Below are positions 8,508 through 17,800 of a stretch of 64,000 nt of DNA, piece by piece. A program made the position numbers and the translations under genes. Every line of letters starts with the position of its first letter. The stretch's first letter is position 1. Source of the DNA: Tritrichomonas musculus. Lineage: Eukaryota > Parabasalia > Tritrichomonadida > Tritrichomonadidae. The stretch covers positions 4,960,001 to 5,024,000 of the forward strand of contig JAPFFF010000006.1 in assembly GCA_039105265.1 (NCBI GenBank). The letters are read 5' to 3'. The notes under the pieces are model-generated. The model did no database searches. It was not told where the DNA came from and saw only the letters and a list, made by a program, of their open reading frames with translations.

Positions 8508-8897
8508 ATGATAAATCAACAAAAACAACAATCACATACGAGTTCATGTAAAATAGTACAACCAATAACAAAACGATACTTTCATACTCAAAATACTGAA
8601 TTTAGACTACCATTAGAATTTGTATCAAGTAAGAACAAAAAATATATCGTTGTTCAATATGTAGGTGCTATTGTTAAAGATTTTATAGTTGGTGATTTAA
8701 TGGTTCATTCTGATTTAGTTCAAATTGATAATTATTGTGATAGCTTCATAATGTTAGCTAATAAACGACAAACAAAATATAGAAAATACGAATTCTTTAG
8801 TACTTCAAAACGAGATTATAAAATATGGTTTACAGATTTATACGGTAATAAGATAGAACCTTCTGCTTTTGTATTAAGTTGTTTATTGATATATTAA
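8508..8897 (+). CDS. Beta-rich Maverick protein, candidate penton (minor capsid) protein
   Basis: A 129-residue protein with a short polar N-terminus followed by alternating strand-like segments: RLPLEFV, KYIVVQYVG, DFIVGDLMVH, SFIMLANK, YKIWFTDLYGNKI and SAFVLSCLLIY. The ending with a W-F-T-D-x-x-G-x-x-I turn and a final hydrophobic strand is common in single-jelly-roll vertex proteins of related viruses and Mavericks. The element needs a penton and no other frame offers a better candidate, so I propose that role by inference. It lies 24 bp before the next gene on the same strand. It could instead be another small structural protein. Confidence 0.55.
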   Translation: MINQQKQQSHTSSCKIVQPITKRYFHTQNTEFRLPLEFVSSKNKKYIVVQYVGAIVKDFIVGDLMVHSDLVQIDNYCDSFIMLANKRQTKYRKYEFFSTSKRDYKIWFTDLYGNKIEPSAFVLSCLLIY

Positions 8898-8920
8898 TTG
8901 ATTCTTTTTAATATAATGAA

Positions 8921-9874
8921 ATGAGTGTATTAACTCCTATACAAGATAGAAATGTTAATGATAAAGAAGCTTTTGTTATTAATGAAACTAATAAATTAGT
9001 ATTTTATGATGAAACAGATTTAATTACTGTTAATTTGTATTTAAGTAGTAATTATAGAGATTTGTATATAATAACCACAAAATCATATAGTATTGAAGAT
9101 GAAGATACAGATACAGAAGATACAGTTAATACAAGCTCTCGTGATATAGATAATGAAGAACTATTAATACACTTACCTGATGTTGTTGATACTAAAGATG
9201 AACAGAATTTGATAAATGATGTAACTGTAGTTGATAAAAGCTTAATAACTAAATATAAGTTAGTAGTTGATAATACAAATAAAGAAAATAGTACTTTAGT
9301 ATTTATAGAAAAAGAATTCAGAAATATCAATGAATCATATATTATACTTTATAAAGAATACAATAATGAATATGACAACTATGATACTAAAAATTATTGT
9401 TTTAGTACTGATATTAACGGTAACATAATAAAAACAAAAGAACCTACTCCTATTTATATATTTATGGGTTTTGAAAAAGAAGAATTCTTAAAATCATGGA
9501 ATAAAGTTAGATTAAGAAATAAAGATGAAGAAACCAATAAATACTCATTTCAATATTATTTAGATCATTATAATAGAAGAGGTTTTCCAATTATTAACGT
9601 ATTTAAACAAGCAGTAACAAGCCCTATATTAAGTTTAGGATCACATACTACTTCACGAAATAAACCTAAAATACCAACATTAATATTACAACAAACTGAT
9701 AATGCTAATACAAATGATAATGATGAAGTAAGACCAAAAATAAAAACAAACACTAATCGAAATACACTTAATGAAGTAAGACCAAAAAAAATATTACCGA
9801 ATTATCCAACTATGCTTAGTGATTTAAATAATAACAATAACAATTTTTCAATTCCTAAATTTAAACCTATATAA
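8921..9874 (+). CDS. Maverick protein of unknown function (317 aa)
   Basis: I do not recognise this protein. Residues about 10-50 and 105-150 are strand-rich (NKLVFYDETDLITVNLYL), separated by an acidic, probably disordered linker (EDEDTDTEDTV). The C-terminal 100 residues are N-, K- and P-rich and contain two near copies of a short ...NEVRPK... segment (about 265 and 283), then a low-complexity end. It follows the candidate penton gene by 24 bp and ends tail-to-tail with the gene at 9899. Its neighbours suggest a virion structural or assembly role. Confidence 0.7.
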   Translation: MSVLTPIQDRNVNDKEAFVINETNKLVFYDETDLITVNLYLSSNYRDLYIITTKSYSIEDEDTDTEDTVNTSSRDIDNEELLIHLPDVVDTKDEQNLINDVTVVDKSLITKYKLVVDNTNKENSTLVFIEKEFRNINESYIILYKEYNNEYDNYDTKNYCFSTDINGNIIKTKEPTPIYIFMGFEKEEFLKSWNKVRLRNKDEETNKYSFQYYLDHYNRRGFPIINVFKQAVTSPILSLGSHTTSRNKPKIPTLILQQTDNANTNDNDEVRPKIKTNTNRNTLNEVRPKKILPNYPTMLSDLNNNNNNFSIPKFKPI

Positions 9875-9898
9875 AATCACATAACGACTATATTATTT

Positions 9899-11392
9899 TT
9901 ATGCTTTTTTAGTTCTTTTTGTAATATATGTTTCCTTAGCAAATTCATCTTTCTTTATCTTATATAATTTCTTAGTTATAATATAATTACCACCTACTTG
10001 ATTATTAATGAAAGTATCAATACTATCACAAAATGATTCTCTTAATTCTTTTATAAATTCTTTAGTTAATTTATTATTTTGTATATCATCAGCTAAATTA
10101 GCAAAAGCTTCAAAATTTTCATCACTAAATGATAAACCATGTGTAAACACAATAGCATGAGTATTATCAATCATAGTATTTAATTCTTCATCTCTTATTT
10201 CTGTACCAGGTTCTATATAATCTTTATCAATTGGTATAGTAGCTTTCATATGTTCATTATAAAATGTTTGAATAGCTATACCTAAATCAGCATTTACTTT
10301 CTTACTATTATCTCGTTTAAATTGTAACCACTTTTTCCAATCACTTTCACAATTATTTTTGGCCATAGCTTTAATTTCAAACATTAGAACAAATAAAGCA
10401 TTACAAACTTTGAAATAACTGAACAATGTTTTTAATGGTTCTAATCTGCTAAATGCAACATGTTCGGTATCTTTAAACATATTAAATAATGCAATCTGCC
10501 ATATTTTTGAAAATATTGAAGCCCATAATCCTCTTGCTGTTAATTTTGAACTTATTCTAGGTTTAGATAATCCAACTTCTTCATATGCTTTAACTGCATT
10601 TTGCATATCTTGATCATAATTTTCAACATCTAGTTTAAATTTACCATTATTCCATTCATCATTTGTATATGTCCATGTTTTAGCAGAATTAGTTAATTTT
10701 CTCATCCAAATTTCAAAAGGTTCTATCTTACCCTTATTTTTGATTCTTTCAGTTTGCCATATTTTTTTATACGGATCTGATTTAACTAATTTGAAACCAT
10801 TAATTATAACAGGTCTACCTAATCTATCAACAATAACAATATCTTCAACTTTATCACCGTTTAAATCACAAATAGGGTTATTAAATGGATCTGTCGTATC
10901 AGAACGAGTTGGTATTAATCTATATAATGGATAGCCTGATTTATCAAACTTCTTCTTACAATATAATTCTGCTCCATCACGTGTAGCACATTTTGGTGAA
11001 AACTTGATTCTATAGTTACCGTTTATGATGATATCAAATAAAGCTTCTCTATATTTAGATAAATCAACTCCTTCTTTATTCTTGAAAATGTATAAATCAT
11101 TCATCGTATTCTTAGAATTTTCAAATGTTTTTTCTGCTCTTTTACCGACTCTTGTTACTTTACCCAAACTTTTAAGATATTCTTCAACATCAAATTCAGT
11201 ACCAGAAACAGGTTCTTCTTTACTAGTTAATAGATTTCTATATTGTTCAAGACTTTCATCTTCAACTACTTCAGCTTCATTATTATTATTATTATCATTA
11301 TTTTCATCAGACTCATCATATAAAGAAGATAACTTGTTTTTATTATGTTGTTTTTGATATTCTTTACTAGGAGTTGTAAAAGTTCTATTCAT
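9899..11392 (-). CDS. Large Maverick protein with Ca-loop-like motif, probable structural (497 aa)
   Basis: I use ATG 11392 (MNRTFTTPSKEY) because the longer frame to 11422 opens with TTG. The first 85 residues are polar with an N-run and an acidic stretch. A central segment around 175-215 contains DLNGDKVEDIVIVDRLGRP and VINGFKL, a pattern resembling a calcium-binding or FG-GAP-like loop followed by a beta turn. The rest is mostly alpha-helical (GLWASIFSKIWQIALFNMF). No enzyme motif is visible. Size, single copy and position among capsid genes make a virion structural protein plausible, which is inference. Its start is 38 bp from the start of the divergent fibre-like gene. Confidence 0.65.
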   Translation of the reverse strand: MNRTFTTPSKEYQKQHNKNKLSSLYDESDENNDNNNNNEAEVVEDESLEQYRNLLTSKEEPVSGTEFDVEEYLKSLGKVTRVGKRAEKTFENSKNTMNDLYIFKNKEGVDLSKYREALFDIIINGNYRIKFSPKCATRDGAELYCKKKFDKSGYPLYRLIPTRSDTTDPFNNPICDLNGDKVEDIVIVDRLGRPVIINGFKLVKSDPYKKIWQTERIKNKGKIEPFEIWMRKLTNSAKTWTYTNDEWNNGKFKLDVENYDQDMQNAVKAYEEVGLSKPRISSKLTARGLWASIFSKIWQIALFNMFKDTEHVAFSRLEPLKTLFSYFKVCNALFVLMFEIKAMAKNNCESDWKKWLQFKRDNSKKVNADLGIAIQTFYNEHMKATIPIDKDYIEPGTEIRDEELNTMIDNTHAIVFTHGLSFSDENFEAFANLADDIQNNKLTKEFIKELRESFCDSIDTFINNQVGGNYIITKKLYKIKKDEFAKETYITKRTKKA

Positions 11393-11429
11393 TAGTTTAT
11401 TATATAAAAAAACGTTTAACAATAGATAA

Positions 11430-14336
11430 ATGTTTACAATAAATCAAGCTAATAAAAATAAAAATTGTAATACTATTGATGAATTAATAATAGAATACAT
11501 AAAGAAATATGGTAATTATACTACTATTGATGTTGATTTAAGTGAGTATCGTAAAATGATTGATCTAAGTTATAATGAAAATGATGAATTAGTATTGAAA
11601 AGTTCATTAAATGAATATCGTAAAACAAATGATCTAAGTTATGGTGAAAATGATGAGTTAGTATTAAAGAGTTCATTATCAAACAACAATTTAGAAATAC
11701 TTACTTATGAAAAAGAATATAATAAAGATAATTCTATATTTCTTAATCATATAGGTGAAATTGCTAATGATACTAATGTATTGTCTACTAATTTATGTAT
11801 ACACATTATTTCTGATTTTGTTGAATATAACAATAATAATAAATTGATTGTTAAAACAGAAACAGTTGATAATGATGATATTGAAACATTTCTACAAAAT
11901 ATATACATTCGTTCTTTTGATAAAAACGTATTATCAGCTAAATTAACAAGAGAATTTGTATATAAATATGTAGATCACGTTATGAATAATATCAATATAG
12001 TAAAATATGATAGTGAATTTAGATCATGTGAATATAAATCTTTAAATTTAACATATTTTGATGAAACATATGATGAAAAAGTATTAAGTATGAAATCATG
12101 TTTGAGTATGTATTATGATTTACGTGATAAATTATTATATGATAAACAAGATAAACTAGAATTTTCATCAACAAAAGAACACTATGAAACTAATAAAGAA
12201 TCAACAACAATAATACCAACATTAAGTTTATTAAATGAATTAGTTAATGATAAAAATAATGATATTGAAATACTTAAAGCTGATACTAAATATAGTTTTG
12301 ATAATATAACTGGAATTGATGATATTGTAGCAAAAACAAAAGAATTATTAAATAGTGTAAATGACGAAACTGTTTTTTCAAGTAAGTTAGCTATGTTTGC
12401 TAATTTTAGTTATATTATTACAGAATTAAATGACGAAATACTTATTAAATCTGATAATTCTAATTTATCTGATTATACAGATTTAACAAATATTGATTAT
12501 GCAAGTTCTAATAAATTAAAAGATTATCTTCATTATAATGAAGATATTGAAGTTAGAGGAGTAAATGATATTAATATTTATTCAACAAGATCTATATACA
12601 ACTTAATTAAACTTATTAATTATTATAAATTAGATAAATATCCTTTAATAGAAACTGAAGAAGATTATATTGAGAATAATAATAAACACAAAACATCATT
12701 AATAAGTTGTGAATTGTTACAAAGTCTATTACAAAATAAGCAAGATTCATTAACAATATCAACAACAAAATCAGATTATGAAACTAATAAAGAATCAACA
12801 ACAATAGTTCCTAGTTTGAACTTAATAAATGAATTAATAAGTGAATGTGATAATAAAAATGAAGATGGTTCATTAACATTAAATTCAACAAATGATACTG
12901 TATTATCAGTTTTTTCTAATAATAGTTATGGTCCTATAATAAAATTGGGTGTTGATAATAAAAATTATGGACAAATACATTATACAACAAATAATCGAAT
13001 ATATTTATCATTAAAAAATGACAATTTTTTAGAATATAATGGATTAGATCAATCACTTAATCTTTATTGTAAAGAATTTAAAATATTCAATACTAAACAA
13101 AATGATAATACACATATTGATTTATTATTAGGTCTTGATAGTAAAAGATGTTTAAAATTACATTATTATTATTATTGGCCGACAGATCCTAATAGAAATA
13201 TATTTATTAATTCTACAGATTTATCAATTGCTGAAGCTAAATTTATAACATTCACAAAAAATCAAAGTAGAAGTAAAACAGATAGTACAGATATTATTGA
13301 AAAATGTACAACTACATTTGAAGATAATGTTAGTGTTTTTGTAAATGATTTACGTAAAACAGAAACTGATAAATATTTAACTGAATCAGAATGTAATGCA
13401 AAATATGTAGCTAAAGAAGGTGATTCAACTATTACAGGTACATTGTCAATATTAGATGAAAATGCTACAGATTCAACATTAACAAATTCATTAATATTTG
13501 GTAGAAGTTCAACTGAAAATGAAGCCGCAACATTAAGCTTTTTCATGAATTCAGGAGCTTTAGGTGTTGTTGGACATGAAAATCTTATAAATTGGAGTAC
13601 AACAAATACAACTTTTCATAATAATATTGTATTAGCATATAGTAAATTAGAAATAGATAGTAAAGAATCTAATGGATTACTTGTTTATCAAGAAAATCCA
13701 AATTTATGTGAATCAAATATAGTTCTTGGTCTTAATTCAGCAAAATGTGCAAAAATACAATATTATAATCAAGGTAATTTAGCTTATTATAGAATATTAT
13801 TTGATAATTCAAACATATTTTCTTATGAAGTTTCTACATCAGTAAGAAATACAATAATTGGTTCTAATTTACATGTTAATGGTACAATTACATCAAATGG
13901 TTCAACAACTATTACTCATTATGCACCTATTGAGTCTACTTTGAATAATATTGATGATTTTATTATAGGAGCTCCTGTATACTTAACCGGTAAAGTATAT
14001 AAACGAAAAGATGATAAATGGATAGAATCAAATGAAGATGATGTTATTGATTGTATATGTTCAGTTAAAACACAAGGAATATGGAAAGAATATATAGGTA
14101 TTTGTACACATATAGATAAAGAAAACAATTCAATCAAGTTTGCTAATTTAGGTGATTATCTTGTTCGTGTTACTGATTCTTCATGTTATAGTATAGGTGA
14201 TGAAGTATTTATTGATGATGATAATAAGCTTAAGATTTTATCAGGTGAAACAGCAATAACATCAAAAATAAAAAGATTAACTGTAGGTATAGTAACATCA
14301 ATTATAAACAAAAATATGTTAGCTGTTTTTAAATAA
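11430..14336 (+). CDS. Large fibre- or spike-like Maverick protein (968 aa)
   Basis: A 968-residue protein with internal repetition. Near residues 40-80 there are two copies of a unit with the shape LSYxENDELVLKSSL. Later, KESTTI-x-P-x-L-x-L-x-NEL occurs twice (about 255 and 455). Residues about 480-790 are beta-rich and resemble phage tail-fibre or spike modules (YLTESECNAKYVAKEGDSTI, followed by TGTLSI and GALGVVGHENL). The C-terminus (about 860-968) has a strand-rich cap ending TVGIVTSIINKNMLAVF, a pattern common to receptor-binding fibre tips. I infer a trimeric surface fibre for host attachment. This would be unusual for an element thought of as a transposon. A truncated copy of the palindromic repeat starts right after its stop. 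Confidence 0.65.
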   Translation: MFTINQANKNKNCNTIDELIIEYIKKYGNYTTIDVDLSEYRKMIDLSYNENDELVLKSSLNEYRKTNDLSYGENDELVLKSSLSNNNLEILTYEKEYNKDNSIFLNHIGEIANDTNVLSTNLCIHIISDFVEYNNNNKLIVKTETVDNDDIETFLQNIYIRSFDKNVLSAKLTREFVYKYVDHVMNNINIVKYDSEFRSCEYKSLNLTYFDETYDEKVLSMKSCLSMYYDLRDKLLYDKQDKLEFSSTKEHYETNKESTTIIPTLSLLNELVNDKNNDIEILKADTKYSFDNITGIDDIVAKTKELLNSVNDETVFSSKLAMFANFSYIITELNDEILIKSDNSNLSDYTDLTNIDYASSNKLKDYLHYNEDIEVRGVNDINIYSTRSIYNLIKLINYYKLDKYPLIETEEDYIENNNKHKTSLISCELLQSLLQNKQDSLTISTTKSDYETNKESTTIVPSLNLINELISECDNKNEDGSLTLNSTNDTVLSVFSNNSYGPIIKLGVDNKNYGQIHYTTNNRIYLSLKNDNFLEYNGLDQSLNLYCKEFKIFNTKQNDNTHIDLLLGLDSKRCLKLHYYYYWPTDPNRNIFINSTDLSIAEAKFITFTKNQSRSKTDSTDIIEKCTTTFEDNVSVFVNDLRKTETDKYLTESECNAKYVAKEGDSTITGTLSILDENATDSTLTNSLIFGRSSTENEAATLSFFMNSGALGVVGHENLINWSTTNTTFHNNIVLAYSKLEIDSKESNGLLVYQENPNLCESNIVLGLNSAKCAKIQYYNQGNLAYYRILFDNSNIFSYEVSTSVRNTIIGSNLHVNGTITSNGSTTITHYAPIESTLNNIDDFIIGAPVYLTGKVYKRKDDKWIESNEDDVIDCICSVKTQGIWKEYIGICTHIDKENNSIKFANLGDYLVRVTDSSCYSIGDEVFIDDDNKLKILSGETAITSKIKRLTVGIVTSIINKNMLAVFK

Positions 14337-14362
14337 AGTGACATAAATTCTTCTTCACTTTT
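14335..14362 (-). repeat. Palindromic Maverick repeat, copy 4 (inner hairpin missing)
   Basis: The sequence after the fibre gene has the outer arms of the repeat in copy-3 orientation (AAGTGACATAAAT and TTCTTCACTT) but lacks the inner ATAGTGAGATTTCACT block. It suggests a nested structure in which the inner hairpin comes and goes independently. Confidence 0.7.
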
Positions 14363-14425
14363 AAATATGTTAACTGTACAAAAATAAAGTAGTACAAAAA
14401 TAAAACTATTATTTTTACATTTCAT

Positions 14426-14821
14426 TTATGAATTAGATATTATATTAATAATTCTTTCTGTCATATATGTTGAAATGCTAATATTTAATTGTTCTTTAAT
14501 CATATTTTGAAGAAACATTAAACGATTAGGTTGAGCTTGATTTAAAACTTGTTCTTTATTATTAAGTGCAAATTGTAATACTTGATTTCTTTGTTCATTA
14601 TTCAAGAATTTAGATCTATTTAATGGATATGATCTATTTAATCTTCTTCTTGTTATTTGAGTTTGTTGTTGTTGTTGATTTTGTAAATCATCTCTAAATG
14701 ATATCAATTCATTTATTATTCTATTGATTTGTGTTATTTGATATTGTTCATTATTTGTATTTTGTGCTTGTTCTTGTTCTTGTTCTTCATTTGTGTTTGT
14801 GTTATCTTGATTTTGACTCAT
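14426..14821 (-). CDS. Small Q/N-rich Maverick protein (131 aa)
   Basis: A 131-residue protein. The first half is low-complexity (E, Q, N runs; a Q-run near residue 57). The second half is helical and more conserved-looking, with a basic turn (TRRRLNRSYPLNRSKFL) followed by an NNEQRNQVLQFAL helix. I do not recognise it. It is 45 bp downstream of the polymerase stop on the same strand, so it may be co-expressed. A DNA-binding or terminal-protein-like role is conceivable, but nothing in the sequence proves one. Confidence 0.65.
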   Translation of the reverse strand: MSQNQDNTNTNEEQEQEQAQNTNNEQYQITQINRIINELISFRDDLQNQQQQQTQITRRRLNRSYPLNRSKFLNNEQRNQVLQFALNNKEQVLNQAQPNRLMFLQNMIKEQLNISISTYMTERIINIISNS

Positions 14822-14866
14822 ATTTTAGATTTTTGTTTTTAAAATAAAAAATAAAAAAGTAGTTTT

Positions 14867-17800
14867 TTAAAACTCAACAAAATAATTATTAGCTGAAATT
14901 CCATAAATATAAGGTAGACAAGCTTGATTCTCTAATACTATCATTTTAGTATGTGAAGCTGTTAATGCATTTTTATTAACTGTTATCTTAGACATTATAT
15001 TATTCTTCATTTGTAGATTTATGTTTTTACCTATTTTAATTGATTGATTTGCTAATATATCATTATAATCTTCATATTCTATCTTATTCTTTTTTAGACT
15101 TACACCTTTTATTTTTATTGCTTTTGTTTGTTTATTATTGTTGAATATTGTATAACATTTAGGTGCTAATGCTATCATGTTATCTCCAATTTTTTCAATA
15201 GCACAACCTAATAATTTCTTTTCATCTTCAATAGTATTAATATTAGGATTAGGCATAAATTTGTAAATATGTTTGTTATAGAAATCATGATCTTTAATTA
15301 TGTATTTAAATTCTTGATTGATATCTTTTGTTGAATCACCTGAAATTGCAAAATAAGCTGAATCTGTATCTCCTTCTATAAAATGAAACTTATTTGTATC
15401 TAAACATCTATTCATAAAATCGTAATAGAATGTAAGATACCAAAATTTGGCGTTATCTAACGTAAAGAATGATTCTTGTAAACAAGTTGTACAATGATAG
15501 TATTTTGGTTGATTTTGAATTATAAATAGATCATCATTTAATTTAGAACCATTCATATAAGTTTGAGAAATAATATATTGATAAGCTTTGTTGGTATCAC
15601 AAATCTTAACCTTACAAAACTTTTCATTATTTATACCATCATATCCATAACTACCATTCATACTTATTTTGTAAAACTTCTCATTACCTTTTTCTTTCTT
15701 TGATATGATATCTTGTCTCTTTTTCATAAATGTAGTTACAAATTCATTAAAACCTGTATGAGCTTCATATAATGAAACAGATTTAACATCTTCTAATACT
15801 AAACCATGATCTAATAAAAACCATAAATAATAGTTAGAAAATGTCATATACTGACCATATGTATCTAATAGCATAGTTAGTTTTCGTTCTTCTTTATTTA
15901 ATGATGTTAGTTTGTGTTTTTCAAGATAATTATACATATAACTACCTATTACATTTTCTTCATTCTTAATCATAATATTTCTGAAAACAGGTGGAAAATT
16001 AATAAAGTAGTTAATCTTATTTTTAGGACATACTAGTTTAACTTCAGCTTTGAATAAATATTTTGGATTAGGTTGAAATCTTGTTTTGTTTGTTATGATA
16101 TCTAATGCTCTTTGTTTTGATTGTTTATCTTTAACTTCAATTCTTTTTATAAATGAACCCGGCATATACATTATTCCACCATGATACTTATTAAAATCAT
16201 GTTTTGTTGATGAAAATGAAGAAGGATATAAACTATTAAAATCTATTCCTAAAACATGAGTCATAATATTTTCAGTATTATATGAAATAACTTTATTATT
16301 TTCAGAATCATATCTGAATTTATTAATATATGTTTCACCTTTAATATTATATCTATGTTGAACATTTGATAAACCACCTGTTATATTATTTCTTAAACTA
16401 TAGTATTCTTGTTCATCATTTATTAAAGTTGGAAGATGATGTAATTTGCAAAACTTCTTTAATTGAATTCTTAATCTTGTTATTTTTTCATCTTCTCTTT
16501 TATGTAGCTTATTACATTCTAAACATGCTAATCTACAATTCTTTAATTCATGTCCTATATTATTATCGATTCTATCTAATGTAGGTTTGTTTTCATTTGT
16601 AAAGTGTTCACCACATAAATAACAATATGAATCTTTATACATCTTCATAAATTCATCATAATCAGAAACAGAAATACATTTATCTAGATTTCTTTGGTTA
16701 TCTTTATGTGTTTGATTATATTTCTGATCTTGTTTATAATAACAGTCACATTTAAAGCGAAACCATTTCATATTAGGTTTAAATGTATTTTCTTTATTAA
16801 TAACATCATAATTAGTATTAACATCAAAATCTTTATATGCTAAAGCATATTTAATACAAGCTGAACATTTTGATAATGATAAGTTAGAAAACAGATCTAC
16901 TTTATATTCAGCATTCATCTTTATTAAGTTATCTATAGGTTTAATCATCATTTCAACATCATTATCATTATATGCTAACAAATACGACCATCTATCACTA
17001 TAATTCTTACTATCTTTAACATATTCTTCATATTCTTCTTTTGTTAAAGGATTCTTTTGATTAAGATAGCTATAGAAATCATCATAGTTAAAAGGTTCAG
17101 ATTTAGATAATACTTCATTATAATTTTCACTGTTAATAGCTTCATATGGAAATACACCTTTATTACTATTATCTAAACCACCAAAATCAATACCGAATTG
17201 TTTTAATGTTCCACCAGCTACAAAAGATTGAGCATCTATAAACCTTAGTTTAGTATCATATTTTGATGAAACTAGAATAAATTGTTTTAATGATGATAAT
17301 GTTCCTATTATGCTATTTGATTCAATTTTCCAATGTTCAGCATTAAGATATTGTTTAAATAAGTTACTATCAAATCTAGAAGAATTAAAACCGAATACAG
17401 TTATAACATTAATATTATTATCTATATTTTCAGGTACACATGAATACTGTTGTTTATCTTTATAAACTGTTAATGATTGTTCAAATAACCAGTTTATCCA
17501 ATTTATAATAAACTCATTACTATCTCTTAAACTGAAATTCTTTGTTAATATACCTTTTGCTGATTTAACACATGATGAAACTGATATAGGTATTAATCTA
17601 GAGTTAATTGTTGTTGATTTACCAATTTCTTTATTTACAATTTGTTCCATAGTTTCAAAATCATAAGTTATATAATAAATATTAGGTTTCCATTCTATAT
17701 TATGAGCTAAACAATATTCATAAACAGAATTATTAAGAATATGAGGGCAATATGGTAAAGCTTCTTTATTAGGTACAAACTGCTTCTTAAACTTAGAATC

